A model generated the notes under the pieces. That model worked only from the letters and a program-made list of their open reading frames with translations. It was not told the DNA's origin and did no database searches. Shown here in pieces: positions 20,154 to 31,085 of a stretch of DNA of 62,936 nucleotides; within the stretch, counting starts at the first letter, position 1; every line of letters begins with the position of its first letter. The position numbers were made by a program, and so were the translations under genes. The stretch is from Wolfiporia cocos (Eukaryota > Basidiomycota > Agaricomycetes > Polyporales > Phaeolaceae): assembly GCA_029448655.1 (NCBI GenBank), contig JACCLO010000070.1, forward strand, positions 1-62,936, given 5' to 3'.

Positions 20154-20560
20154 ATGACGCTGGCAAAACCTGTGAAGTGCAATGCACTAATTGACTCAGG
20201 AGCATTGTCGAACCTGATCCACGGCAGAATGGTAGAAAGATATAAGGTGCCCACACAACCCTTGAAGAACCCGATCATTGTCAAGAACGTTGACGGAACA
20301 GAAAACAAAGACGGGCAAATAGATCGAGAAGCCACCATACTCCTACGATACCCAGAAACCCAGAAGACACGAAAAGTCCGATTCCTAGTAGGATCAATCG
20401 GCACGGAAAATATGATCCTAGGGTATGGGTGGCTAAAAGACGAAAATCCCACAATCGACTGGAAGGACCAGACGGTTGACGTACGATCAGTACTAGGGGC
20501 AGAAGAAAGAAAACAGGAAAGCACAATCCATATGGATATGGTGGAGATGGTAGTTTCCCC
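20154..20560 (+). CDS. Aspartic protease of the chromovirus
   Basis: The frame starts MTLAKPVKCNALIDSGA; D-S-G is the aspartic protease active site. YGWLKDENPTIDW is the usual end of the domain in fungal gypsy elements. In the element it cleaves gag-pol. The frame continues without a break into the dUTPase domain until the stop at 20715. Confidence 0.85.
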
Positions 20561-20574
20561 AAAAGGAAACATTC

Positions 20575-20960
20575 CAACAAGGGGAACCCAGGAAGCTGCG
20601 GGGTACGACCTTTATGCAGCGGACGAAACTGAGATCTCAGCGGGGGGATGGAAACTCGTCCCTACAGGAGTAAAAATGATGATCCCGAAAGGATCATACG
20701 GGAGATTGGCCGGATGATCTGGCAACACCCTCAGACATGGATTGGTAGTACAAGCAGGAGTCATAGACTCAGACTACCAAGGAGATGTTGGAGTCATTAT
20801 CTTCAACCACTCAGACAAAGCACACAGGGTCATCCCGGGCATGCGAATAGCCCAGATAATATTCGAACGACACCTCACCCCCGACATCATAGAGGTCGAA
20901 GACTTAGATGAAACTGAACGAGGAGAGAAGGGTTCGGGTCCACAGATCAACAGGAAGAAA
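20575..20960 (+). pseudogene. dUTPase domain between protease and RT
   Basis: The five trimeric-dUTPase motifs are recognisable: 1 EAAGYDLYAAD, 2 PKGSYGRLAG-stop-SGN, 3 GVIDSDYQGDVGV, 4 RIAQIIFERH, 5 RGEKG followed by GST after a frame change near 20937. The enzyme hydrolyses dUTP and limits uracil in cDNA. In motif 2 the Arg before SG is a TGA at 20715-20717 (CGA to TGA would explain it). dUTPases in this position have been reported in basidiomycete Metaviridae. Confidence 0.88.
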
Positions 20961-22580
20961 CGGCCCAACGACTCTACACTCCCGAGGAATACGAAGCAAT
21001 CCGACGCTTTGCGAAAGATAATCCTAAGATTATAGGAAAGAAAGGGGAAGCATGAAGGAAATTCCGGACAAAAATGCAGATCATCAACGCTGTACGAAAT
21101 CCACTAACAAAGTCCCAAGAACCCACACAGAAAACCCCAGAGCCAGAAAAAATGATCGAGGAAATGGTCCCAAAACACCTGTTGGACTTTGCCAAGGTTT
21201 TCAGTAAGGAAGCCGCAACAGCGTTCCCCCCTTCAAGACCATGGGACCACGCGATTGAGCTAAAACCCGACTTCGTGCCAAAAGACTGTAAGGTCTATGC
21301 ACTGTCGCCAAAAGAGCAGAAAGTGATGGATGAATTTCTAAAAGAAAACTTGGCCAAGGGATTCATAGTCCCTTCGAAATTCCCAATGGCATCACCCTTC
21401 TTTTTCGTCCTGAAGAAAGACAATGGCCTATGGCCGTGTCAAGACTATTGATACCTGAACGAATGGACGATAAAAAATGTCTATCCCCTCCCGCTCATAT
21501 CAGAACTCCTAGAAAAGTTAAAAGGAGCGAAAATATTCACAAAAATGGACCTAAGGGCGGGGTACAATAACGTACGAATCAAGGCAGGAGACGAATGGAA
21601 GGCAGCCTTCAAAACAAACCGAGGGCTATACGAACCCACGGTCATGTTCTTCGGACTGTGCAATGCACCAGGGACCTTCCAAGCAATGATGAATGAAATC
21701 TTGAAGGAAGAAATCCTCGAAGGATGGGTGCTTGTCTACATGGACGACATCCTCATTTTCTCAACAAACGAGAAAACGCACAAGGAATGGGAACGACGAA
21801 TCCTTCAGAGGCTGGTAGACAACCACCTCTTCGTGAAACCCAAAAAAATGCGCATTCGGCGTCGACAGGATTGAATTTCTGGGCCTAGTTATCACCCCAG
21901 GAAGTATTCAGATGGACCCAGTGAAGCTTCGGGGAATTAAAGAATGGCCAATTCCCAGGAATCTCAAAGAAGTCAGATCTTTCCTCGGATTTGCGAACTT
22001 CTACCGAAAATTCATTGATCACTACTCGACGCACGCACAACCCCTGGTGGACCTCACAAAAACGGTCACAGGGACAGATTTTCAATGGACAGACAAAGAA
22101 CAAAGGGTGTTCGATTTCATGAAGAAGGCATTTACAACGGCACCTGCATTAGAGATGCCGGACAAGGAAAAAACCCTTCATCCTCGAAACCGATGCATCC
22201 CAGTACGCTACAGGAGCGGTACTAAAACAGACAGATGAAACAGGGCATGAACGACCAGTGGGATATCTCTCACAGTCCCTAACACCAACAGAACGGAACT
22301 ACGGAATCTACGATCGCGAACTACTCCGAGCATTAGAAGAATGGCGGCACCTATTCGAAGGAGCACCGCATCGGATCTTGATCCAAAGTGATCATCAGAA
22401 CCTGACGTATTGGAGAAGCCCACAGCGTCTAAACCGACGACAAGTGAGATGGCATCTATTCCTCTCCCAGTTTGATCTAAAATTACAGCACGTCCCTGGA
22501 AGAAAGCTGGTCATGGCTGACATGCTCTCTAGATTGTACCACCTCGACGAAAGCGAAGGGGACAACGAGGGAATTACTAT
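20961..22580 (+). pseudogene. Reverse transcriptase and RNase H of the chromovirus
   Basis: Lead region [14 protein letters not shown] and [12 protein letters not shown], then RT with [13 protein letters not shown], a TGA at 21449-21451 inside QDY-stop-YLNEW (Arg expected), [15 protein letters not shown] and the active-site loop YMDDILIF near 21737. Frameshift by one extra A in the A-run near 21850, then EFLGLVITPGSIQMDP and FLGFANFYRKFI; another extra A near 22168 before the RNase H start LETDASQYATGAV. RNase H continues with YDRELLRALEEWRH and SDHQNLTYW. Order and motifs are those of a chromovirus pol. Confidence 0.92.
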
Positions 22581-24060
22581 GATCCCAGATGAGCTGGTCA
22601 TACAAGCGATCCAGATCCAGATCATTGATCGAATCAAAGATGCCAGAGATCGAGATCAATCTGCGGAACAGGCTCTCCGCGCACTAAACAATAAAGGCAA
22701 ATTCCCCTCGGGGACCAAGGCAGATGACTGGCAGGAGACAGAGGGGATATTGCTCTACAAGGATAGGATGTACGTGCCAAGAGACGAGGACCTCCGACGG
22801 GACATCATCTCGAAATATCACGATTCGATCCCTGCCGGACACCCTGGGATCTGGGGAACAACATTAAAAGTTAGGGCTCATTTTTGGTGGCCTGACATGG
22901 GAACAGCCATAGCAAAATACGTCAGAGGCTGCGCCATCTGTCAACAAATGAAACCTGATCGGAGTCCGATGAAACCCCCCTTACAACCGATACCGACACG
23001 AGAAGATGCCCTTCCCTTCTCTCAATGTTCGGTCGATTTCGTCACCGACCTGCCGAAAGTCGGGAGGTTTGATTCAATGATGGTAATCGTCGATCATGGC
23101 CTTTCTAAGGCAATTTCCCTGACCCCATGCGACAAGACGATTACGAGCGAGGGGGCAGCAGACATATTCCACCGGAAAATATACTCGCAATATGGCATCC
23201 CCCGGAAAATCATCTCAGACAGAGGGCCACAGTTCGCATCGAAACTCTTCAGAGAATTGTGCAAACTCCAGGGGACAGAATCGGCAATGAGTACGGCATA
23301 CCACCCACAGACAGACGGACAAATGGAATGAATGAACCAACAAATCGAGGTGTATCTCCGTATCTATTGCATGAACGACCCGTTTCAATGGGTACAATGG
23401 CTACCCGACGTCGAATTCGCACACAACACCAGACGGACCAAAAACCGGCCCGCACCACTTGAAATAATCTTAGGATACATCCCCAGGGGATTCCCAGACT
23501 ACGACAGAATAGGGAACGTCCCAGCAGCAGTCGACAGGATCAAGAAGACCAGGGAGGCGCGAAAGATGGCAACCATCATGCACGAACTAGCCCAGAAAAG
23601 GATGGCAGGACGTTTTATCCAAGAACTGCCGAAGCTTGAGAAAGGGGACAAAGTTTGGCTCGACGCAAAGAACCTAACTATCCCCTACGAATCTAACAAA
23701 CTGGCACCGAAAAGAGAAGGACCCTTCACCATCACAGAAAAGATGGGACCCACGACATACCGGTTGCAATTACCGGCGAGCTGGAAAATTCATCCGGTGT
23801 TCCACACTCCCTTACTGAAACCATTCAAAGAAACGAGGGTGCACGGACCCAATTACCTACGGCCGCCACCCGATATCATCAAGGGACAAGAAGAATACGA
23901 AGTCAAAGCCATCGTCGCTGACAGATGGCGAGGAAAGAAGCACCAATACCTCGTCAAGTGGAAAGGCTATGCCACGGCTGACAACTCATGGGAAGACGAG
24001 AGGAACTTGGAACATTCCAGGGAGCTGATAAAAGACTACCACAGGACGAGAGTCAGGACA
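22581..24060 (+). pseudogene. Integrase with chromodomain
   Basis: HHCC zinc domain (H in SKYHDSIP, AGHPGIW, then CAICQQMK), then the catalytic core with D in SVDFVTDLP, D in ISDRGPQF and E in QTDGQME. A TGA at 23329-23331 replaces the Arg expected after that Glu. After the stop, the C-terminal part has KGDKVWLDAKNL, GPFTI and HPVFHTPLL (GPY-type), then a chromodomain with YEVKAIVADRW, YLVKWKGY and SWEDERNL. The chromodomain directs insertion to particular chromatin in related elements. The frame after the stop stays open to 25257. Confidence 0.93.
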
Positions 24061-24092
24061 ACCCCGACACTCGAAAACAGGACAGTAATAGT

Positions 24093-25257
24093 ATGTCGAC
24101 GACTCGCCACCAGCTCCCCCGCCGAACCACGACCCCCGGCGATGCAGATCGTCGAGAAGGCCGACCGCGAGGTACGCCACCAAGAAGGTACTCCCCCCAG
24201 CATCTGCAGAGTAGACACGCCCTCCTCTGGTACAGGGCCGAGGGACCTTTTGCTGGCCGAGCCGATGGCTGGTCGGCCCTCTTCGACATCGCGCAGGACC
24301 TCACACACGTCTACAGCTCGTACCAGAACATCACCGAGGACCTTGTCCGAATGGAGGGGCAGATCAGAGCGCAGAGAGAGGGACTCGAATTACTCACCAA
24401 CAGACTTATCGACAGATTGGCCGCCACCACGACGGCCCGACTACGACACGCGCTCAACGACTTCGAGGATCGCGAGCACGTTACTCCCGGTCGACCCGAA
24501 TACACACCACGACCCGCCTGCTTTTTCACCCCCGACGAACGACGCCGAGTTGCAAGGCCGTTTGATTTTATGGAGGGCGATAGAGTATTATTTCCACTGC
24601 CTACCAAGACTCAGAGAGCCCGCCGAACAGGAGTTAGAGACCCGACGCCACGTATTCCTGGTATGGGAGGCAACGGGAGACGTGAACCACCTGCACGCCC
24701 GACGAGCCCTAGGGCTACCCCAGAACGACAGCGAAGAGCGAATAGCACGCCGCCTATTCGACGATCTCCATCGGTGCAGAGCATTACCCGCGAGGAGTTC
24801 GAGCGAGGTGCGAGGGAGCACGAACGAGACACCGCCTCCTTACCCACATGGGCGCAACGGAACCTCCACCGCGCCGCTCACCACTGGAGATACCGACACA
24901 ACGAATATCTCAGAGATATCCCTTTTCCTACGGGTACCAGCAAGGCCCTCGCCTGAACAACCCTGTCGGCAGTGCGGATCCGCTAGCCACTGGATCCTCG
25001 ACTGCCCCGACTATATTTGCAGAGCTTGTGGGCTCAATCAACCATGGTCATTGACAGAATGGAAATGCCGCCAACACTTCGTATGGCGAACTCCTACGAC
25101 CCCGTCCCTCAGCGGGAACGGCGACATCTACAATGAACAGGACGCCGAGGTGGGCACTCTGACGAGAGGCCTTCCTGACAGAGAGGGGAAACTTGGAAAA
25201 TTCGTCGAGGCCGACGAATGCCTAGGGAGGGGGCTGATGTTTACGGGTATTGTTTAA
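24093..25257 (+). CDS. Third ORF downstream of the chromodomain, with zinc knuckle
   Basis: A frame offset from pol starts MSTTRHQLPRR at 24093 and reads a plausible helical protein (WSALFDIAQDLTHVYSSYQN, QREGLELLTNRLIDRLAA) to about 24540. From there sensible text moves to the pol frame (LILWRAIEYYFHCLPRLREP, HVFLVWEATGDVNHLHARRA, RIARRLFDDLHR). It ends with CRQCGSASHWILDC, a C-x2-C-x4-H-x4-C knuckle, and CRACG. A frameshift near 24540 is therefore likely. The function is unknown; nucleic-acid binding is suggested by the knuckle. The last codons overlap the 3' LTR start. Confidence 0.6.
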
Positions 25258-25947
25258 TTTTTCGAATATCGACAGAACTCCCACCACCGGGCGAATACGA
25301 TACAGGGACTTGTTGCGCAACCAACCCCCCTGGCTACTCGTGACTCTACTGGGCGCATCCCAGTTGTATTAGCATGTAGGTCGCGGTTCACCTTTGGCAG
25401 ATACAACTCTGCCACAGTTTCACATTAATAGTTTATTATCTTATAGATGTTGTTCAACCACCATCATCCCTATCTATAGTTTCTGATAAATCACTAAATA
25501 CTTATCAAACGTTTGATACTATAGCGTAGATAGTAGCGGTGGCATCTGGGATGGACTTGACCCCTAAAACCCACCGTAGTATATAAAGCATGTACTTTAT
25601 TGTCAAGGCTCTTCAGCTCGACCTTGTTGTACAAACAAGAAGTCTTATACTGTTCTCAAACGTAGGAAACTACGCTCAGTATTTCTCCTCGGAGCAACCG
25701 AACGACTAAGTCCTCGAAGTGCACACTGATTCCTGGACTTAGGCGAGTCTATATTCTATTCGACTCGCACCTGAACAGATTATATCCTCTAACGCGTATT
25801 GGATATCTACCGATCTCCTAGAACTTCAACCTAGGACTTGAAGGCATCTAACGAGTATTTGCCTTGCATACGGCGTATGGCCTACGTGCAGAAGAACTGA
25901 TCTATATTCGCGACTCGAATATACGAACGGGTGTTCGACCCGTAACA
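25238..25947 (+). repeat. 3' LTR of the chromovirus
   Basis: 710 bp, starting TGTTTACGG after a purine tract (AGGGAGGGGGC) and ending CCGTAACA, followed by GGGAG. TATA at 25582-25588 and AGCTCGACCTT at 25615-25625. Substitutions and small indels against the 5' LTR indicate some age. The inverted repeat at the start site has one mismatch here (GTCAAG for GTCGAG). Confidence 0.93.
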
Positions 25948-25952
25948 GGGAG

Positions 25953-26610
25953 GGGCTGCTGATCTACTGGTGTCTGCTGCCTGAGAATTGGCACCTGACT
26001 CAGGGGGATTCTAACAGTACTCCTCCCTCATCGTGGTGCAAGAGGAAAGGGTCTGCATGCAACTATACGTTGAGTCTCACACTGCATGGGCAAGCACGCG
26101 GAGATGACGCTGACAGCTCTTCCATGGCCGTTGAGGACTCTGGTGCGACGGATGTGTCGGCCGAGCGGACGGGTGCGGACCAAGTCAAACGCATCATTAT
26201 CAAGGAGCAGTATTGCTAGACTGTCATGAGCATGTCACGACCATGTGCCATAATAGCTTAAGTACTGAGACCCACCGATGCCAACAGAGTTGGCATTGTG
26301 CCCTTTTGGTGCAATGGTTATTGCATTACGGCTGGAGAATTGTATTGGGTCCACACCAGCACGTGATATAGACCAAATGCATCAATGAAATCGTTCACTA
26401 CATCAAGATCAATGCCTACCTCGAGAAGCACAATATCCCCCACTATGCTTTGGCTAAGATGCTGTACGGCGAGGACCTGGGGGAGACGTCCATTTTCCAC
26501 GTCACCATATCTGCAACAGCCAAGTATATTAAGAATGGACCGCAGAATGAGCGAAGCCACATGCAAATCGTTCTCGACATTGTCAGAGAGCCAACATATC
26601 CATACAATAT
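25953..26610 (+). pseudogene. Unrecognised coding remnant split by a mini-LTR
   Basis: After the small LTR, 26371-26610 reads without stops as CINEIVHYIKINAYLEKHN, YALAKMLYGEDLGETSIF and MQIVLDIVREP, which looks like real protein. Before it, 25953-26232 has interrupted coding-like text (TAWASTRGDD, DSGATDVSAERTGADQVK). I do not recognise the family. The end at about 26615 is abrupt. Confidence 0.35.
26233..26370 (+). mobile_element. Small LTR related to the TRIM family
   Basis: Starts TGTCACGACC, ends GTGATATA; flanks GAGCA and GACCA differ by one base, compatible with a 5-bp target duplication. The 3' half (GCCCTTTTGG, ATTGGGTCC.C, TGATATA) matches the TRIM LTR. An 8-bp hairpin ATGCCAAC-AGA-GTTGGCAT (26278-26296) takes the place of the TRIM hairpin with different bases. 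Confidence 0.6.
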
Positions 26611-26619
26611 ATGAGGAAT

Positions 26620-27200
26620 CATCAACCTGTGGTGACCCGTTAAAACCATGCTTAGAGACATGTGAGCTGGGGTCATGCAATCCATACCGCTGACCACTGT
26701 GGCATATTGCTCGAGATTGTATTTGCATCGTGATACACAAGTTGCAATCATATGACTGCTCGGATCTCAAGCCGGTGTATACCGCCTTTCGATGCAGCAC
26801 ACAGCGTCAGATTTCAATGTGCAATATTACAATCTGGCCTTGCAGCTTGTTGCACCATCGAACATCTGCAAGTGTTGCTGCCCATATAATCACGACAAAG
26901 GTACATAATTCAAAACAGGTGCAAGGGAGTCATACATGTCTAATGCAAAAAAAGGAAAGCACGGACCACCGCCAGTGTCTGGATTTAATTTAACTGGGCT
27001 GTGGCTGATCTGATGCCTCCGTATGCGACTTCAGACTGTCTGCATGGTGTCCAGCGCGCAACAATGCATCGCTTGCAAATCACCGAAACCATGATCAGCC
27101 GTAGTATTTTTGGTTGTATGCATTGCTGGTATAGTCACATCGAGAATGGAAACTACATACAAATGTAGCGAGAGAAGGAGGAGTGAAGCATTCTTTGAAA
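26620..27200. other. Region without recognisable gene
   Basis: Only short ORFs without likeness. It lies between the coding remnant and the 3' end of the kinase-like gene. Confidence 0.35.
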
Positions 27201-27206
27201 CAACGA

Positions 27207-28300
27207 TCAGACATGGGTTTCTCGTGGCCACCACGAATCAAGCAGTTCGCGGTCATCCTCAGCTTCAATTGGACCACAGGGCCGACCAGGCCAACCGATG
27301 GACTCGTTGCGCATCGCAGGGTAGAATACCTGACTGGCTTTGCCCGCCCAATCAAAGTCGACAACCTTGATCTCCGCTTTTTCTTCGTCAACGATCCGCG
27401 CCATGATATTGCTCGACCTAAGGTCGCCGTGTACGAAGCCCTTTTTCTTGAGCAATTTCAGAACATTCTCCAATGATTCCCGTATAGCCTTACGGCACAG
27501 AGGGGTTAAATCACGTAAGAGGTCGTGTAAGCGCTTCCAATCCCCATCCAAGTGGTCCATGATGTAGGCAACAGGAGCACCTTCCAAGCAGACACACCCA
27601 TGGAGGGTAGGCACGAGGCCTTCCTTCGCCAGAAGTCGATGTATGTCTTCGCCATAGGAACCGCTGACAAGCTTGACAACCACAGGTGTCTGCTCCGGCA
27701 ACTTCTCCCGTGCAGAGGTCGTCGACAACGTTGCTGTGAACAGCACTCGGTTGTTGAGATCGACGACAAGAGGCTTCTTGAATGTGAGGGTCCCAGTGCT
27801 TGGTTTGTCGGCAGCGGTGTCGGCAGCGGTGTCGGCATACAGCGTGCAGGATGAGTAGATTTGAGGGGTGCCACAAGGGAATGAGGGTGGTTCAGCGGTT
27901 GATGAAGCCAGCCTGTAGGACGACATTAACCTGATCCCACAGTGGCATTATTGTGTTGGGCAACGTACTCCTTCAGCTCCTCTACTCCTTTAGCGAGCGC
28001 ATACAGCAACCGTGCGAGCTGATTCTGTCGCTCTTTGGTGACGTCTGGTAGCATACAATACATTGCACTTAGTGGTTCCACTCTATGTATCCTCTCCATC
28101 ATAAAAACCGCCCTGCATTGGACAGATGGGGTCCTGTGTGATAATCATAAGGGCGCCCCAGAACATGTATGTTTGGTTCAAAGTACATACCCAACAAGCA
28201 TGGGAGAAACATTGGTGCACCCGCCTTCATGCACATCGAAGAGTTTTGACACAATCGAGTAGTCGTGCGCCACTTGCATGTAGACGTCATAGCCAGTTTC
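27207..28300 (-). pseudogene. Protein-kinase-like gene, C-terminal part
   Basis: A 239-codon minus-strand frame (27926-27207) has a kinase C-lobe: GFVHGDLRSSNIM is the catalytic HGD-L-x3-N loop and VVDFDWAG stands for the DFG region; the end WPGRPCGPIEAEDDRELL is typical of basidiomycete kinase-like proteins of unknown target. Upstream, in shifted frames, 28105-27930 reads LARLLYALAKGVEELKEYVA, and 28300-28106 reads SIVSKLFDVHEGG and YMFWGALMI, so the gene extends to the solo LTR at 28301 and beyond it. Frameshifts or an intron separate the parts. Probably inactive. Confidence 0.7.
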
Positions 28301-29005
28301 TGTCACAGATTTGGGACATGCCACTATTTTTCCCGTATTTTTTACCTATTTATCTGGTATTTCTACAACCTTGTAGACATTTACGCTGCTAAGCGCCCGT
28401 CTACACGTACACGCAAACCAAAACAACACGTACACAACGCGGTATACGTCCACTTGTCATAACAAACACGTACATAACACGCTTGTACGCGTCAATGACT
28501 CAGCGGACTAACCTCCGGTGTCACCGTCCTTACTCATATCCCGATACCGGTGGCTATGTCAGTACAATTGGATAAGCGGCCCGCTCGTTATCACATGCCA
28601 ATGACCTTACTGATTACTCATATCCCGATCCCGGAATATAAGAATCACATGCATGGCTTACTAACGTAGTTACAGCCACTTCCACAACATGGACCTACGG
28701 TCCAACAAACGATCTTACTGGTGCGGCCATTACCGGCGCACATGGTCTATGGTAGTTTACGACTAAACCATATTAGTTATGTCTGCGCACAGACCACCTT
28801 CATGTTTGGCTCCCTTACCGGTAACCAAACAAAACATGTATATAAGTAGGGCTATCACTGCGGATAAGCCTTAGATTTGTTCTCTGCATTCGCACAGTTA
28901 CATACCATCTCTGCTTGCGCCCACTAGCCTCCTCACCAACCTTCTGCAACATCTTCAAGTCGTCTATAAGGTTATAGTGTGAGTCCCACAGTCTAGTCTG
29001 TGTCA
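28301..29005 (+). mobile_element. Solo LTR, 705 bp, TSD GTTTC
   Basis: TGTCACAGATTTGGGACATG ... TCTGTGTCA, flanked by GTTTC at 28296-28300 and 29006-29010. Nearly the same sequence as the 5' LTR at 59936-60634, so it is the same family. TATA box TATATAAG near 28838 and AGATTTGTTCT about 34 bp later. It splits the minus-strand kinase-like gene. Confidence 0.93.
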
Positions 29006-29010
29006 GTTTC

Positions 29011-29743
29011 GCCCGCCTCACGCTTGTCTACACGCAGGCAAACTGGGAAGATCTCCTCCTCGTCCACTGAACAACGTTGCATCCGGTTTGCATACGGCAC
29101 CGTCGAGTTTGGGAAAAAATTTGTGGGTTGAGCCTAAAGTCTAGTAGGAGCAGTCCTTGAACACATTCGTTTTAATTTCGCTGTGGTGCGTTCTCATCGT
29201 CGACACGGGTTTCCCATCTCGTTGCACTAATAAGGCGGCAGCACGGATGAGGCAACCGCGATAGGGTCACTCGTGGCTGAAGAAAAGGTCTGTGCCAAGT
29301 CGAATTCGGAAAAGACGAAAGACATCGTGGAGCGTGCATATCGGCACACCGCTCTTTTCAACGGGACGCATACATAAGATGCTGCGCGGGTTCTTTGTAC
29401 CGTCTGCCCACACGTCCGTCTTGGCAAATTCTGATGGTTGCAGGAGGGGAGTGAGCAGTACCCTGAAATAAAAGGGCAAGGTCGCATATTGTGTATTCAA
29501 ATCATTCAGTTGTAACTCTTTTGAGTGCATGTCAAGCTTGGGACTAGGGACGTCAGGAATAGATAGCAAGCCTACTTGCCATATCGGGGTAATCATCTGG
29601 ATGTTGATATGTACTTCCAAGTACTGCATTTCACCCAAACTCCTTCTCTCCAGGAGCAGAAGCTGCACTGACACAAGTCCCATAATACTCATAGCGAGCT
29701 TAGCACCAACTGTACCAAGACCCTCCTCCTGCAGAAGCGGCAA
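29011..29743 (-). pseudogene. Kinase-like gene, N-terminal part
   Basis: Minus-strand frame 29743-29267 (158 codons) reads KLAMSIMGLVSVQLLLLERR, ILCMRPVEKSGVPICTLHDV and FRIRLGTDLFF. Between 29200 and 29011, in a shifted frame, FFPKLDGAVCKPDATLFSG resembles the N-terminal region of the fungal kinase-like proteins whose C-terminus is at 27207. Stops and frame changes are present. The upstream start is not clear. Confidence 0.5.
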
Positions 29744-29749
29744 TATCTC

Positions 29750-31080
29750 TTTTTTTACATGTTCAAATCAAGCGGTTGACCTTTTTGGCTGCCTCCTCGA
29801 CTAAGCTCTTTAGAGTTTTTATATGAGGACGCGGCTTCTTGCGTGGTGATGATGGGGTGCTCACTGGGACGTTTCAAACCCGATGACATGACACCGTGCT
29901 TGGGCTTGGAGGGGGAGGGCTGTGGTGGTGGCAGTCAATAGGAGAGATGCGAGTCTACCTATCGTAAGCAAGAGTCACCACGCTGCCACTGGACGTCAAC
30001 CAGTGCTCCGGTGAACCATATATTGCATGGTTGTCCAGGTTCCCATTGCTGACAATACCTAGGGATCAACGGCAAGATGGACTGCGACAGATCGCGGCAT
30101 CGGTGGCGCTGGGCGTTTACGATCCATATTAATCCCTTCCAATTCACGGCAAGCTAGTACGCGATCACACGAAGTCGACTCGCACTCAGAGTGAGAAGTC
30201 CGTTCATCTCGCGATCCCCGTCACCCAAATGCATCTGCACTAGCGAGGCACTTGTTCGCAAGGCACAGTGAGACACCACGCCCGTTCATCTCGCAATGAT
30301 CGTCTAGGCTCGTGAACCCTTCGTGAATGGTGCACCTAGCAAGTCCCCTTCACGCTTTCATGTGTGCTGCGCACAGGCACCATTCTGATGCAGTTCCAGC
30401 CCACATAATGGCGGAGGTCGATAGCAAATCGGCTCACCAATGCGTGCTTTGATGCGTGCACAGCTGTGCTCATAGCCGATTTTATTGAGAAGTAAACCTA
30501 ATCTTTCCGTGCCAAGAGACCCGCCGCAATGCCGTGAAACAATGTCTCAGGCTGTCGCCGTCATTGGATATAAACTTATGTTACGGGTGTCAGAGAGCGT
30601 GTTCGGCAATGATGGAGAAGTAAACCATTCAACGAAGAGTGTGGGAAAAATGGAAGATAGTGGGCGCGCGGGATGGGAAGAGAAGGGTGCCACACCGGCG
30701 AGTGAGTGGCCGCGCCCCCAACAGGTGTCGAGATGAGCCCGATGGATGCATAACACAAGGTGCTCTGTATCGAGACGGTATGAAACAAGGAAGCTGGGTA
30801 GCGAGGTGTCACGAGCGAATACTTTAGCTTCCTCATGCTGCGTTGAATGCTAGGTTGGTTTTGCACGGGGTTATTGGCATACCATTGTTAGAACAACAAG
30901 TTATTTGAGTATACGAATGCCGGATGACGGTAGTTAGGTGAGAGTTACATGCATTGCACATATCACCTTCCGATTGCAATGGTCATGTAAACTAACACTA
31001 TCCTTCTGAGGCGTGCGTGGACCGATCGCTTGTATACAGCTGTGTCTTGTTTCCTGTTTCCAGTGACTACAGCTGCATGT
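29750..31080. other. Region without recognisable gene
   Basis: Short ORFs only, on both strands. No LTR termini, MITE ends or coding-like conserved text seen. Confidence 0.4.
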
Positions 31081-31085
31081 GATGA

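Larger units (their letters stand above)
16547..25947 (+). mobile_element. Full-length Ty3/gypsy chromovirus with dUTPase, TSD GGGAG
   Basis: LTRs at 16547-17263 and 25238-25947 with perfect inverted termini TGTTACGG/CCGTAACA (the 3' copy starts TGTTTACGG); flanked by GGGAG at 16542-16546 and 25948-25952. Coding order is gag, aspartic protease, dUTPase, RT, RNase H, integrase, chromodomain, third ORF. A TRIM is inserted in gag at 18321-19242. Coding regions carry three TGA stops at sites where an Arg is expected, and single-base frameshifts in A-runs, so the copy is probably inactive. The self-priming signals are still exact. Confidence 0.95.
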
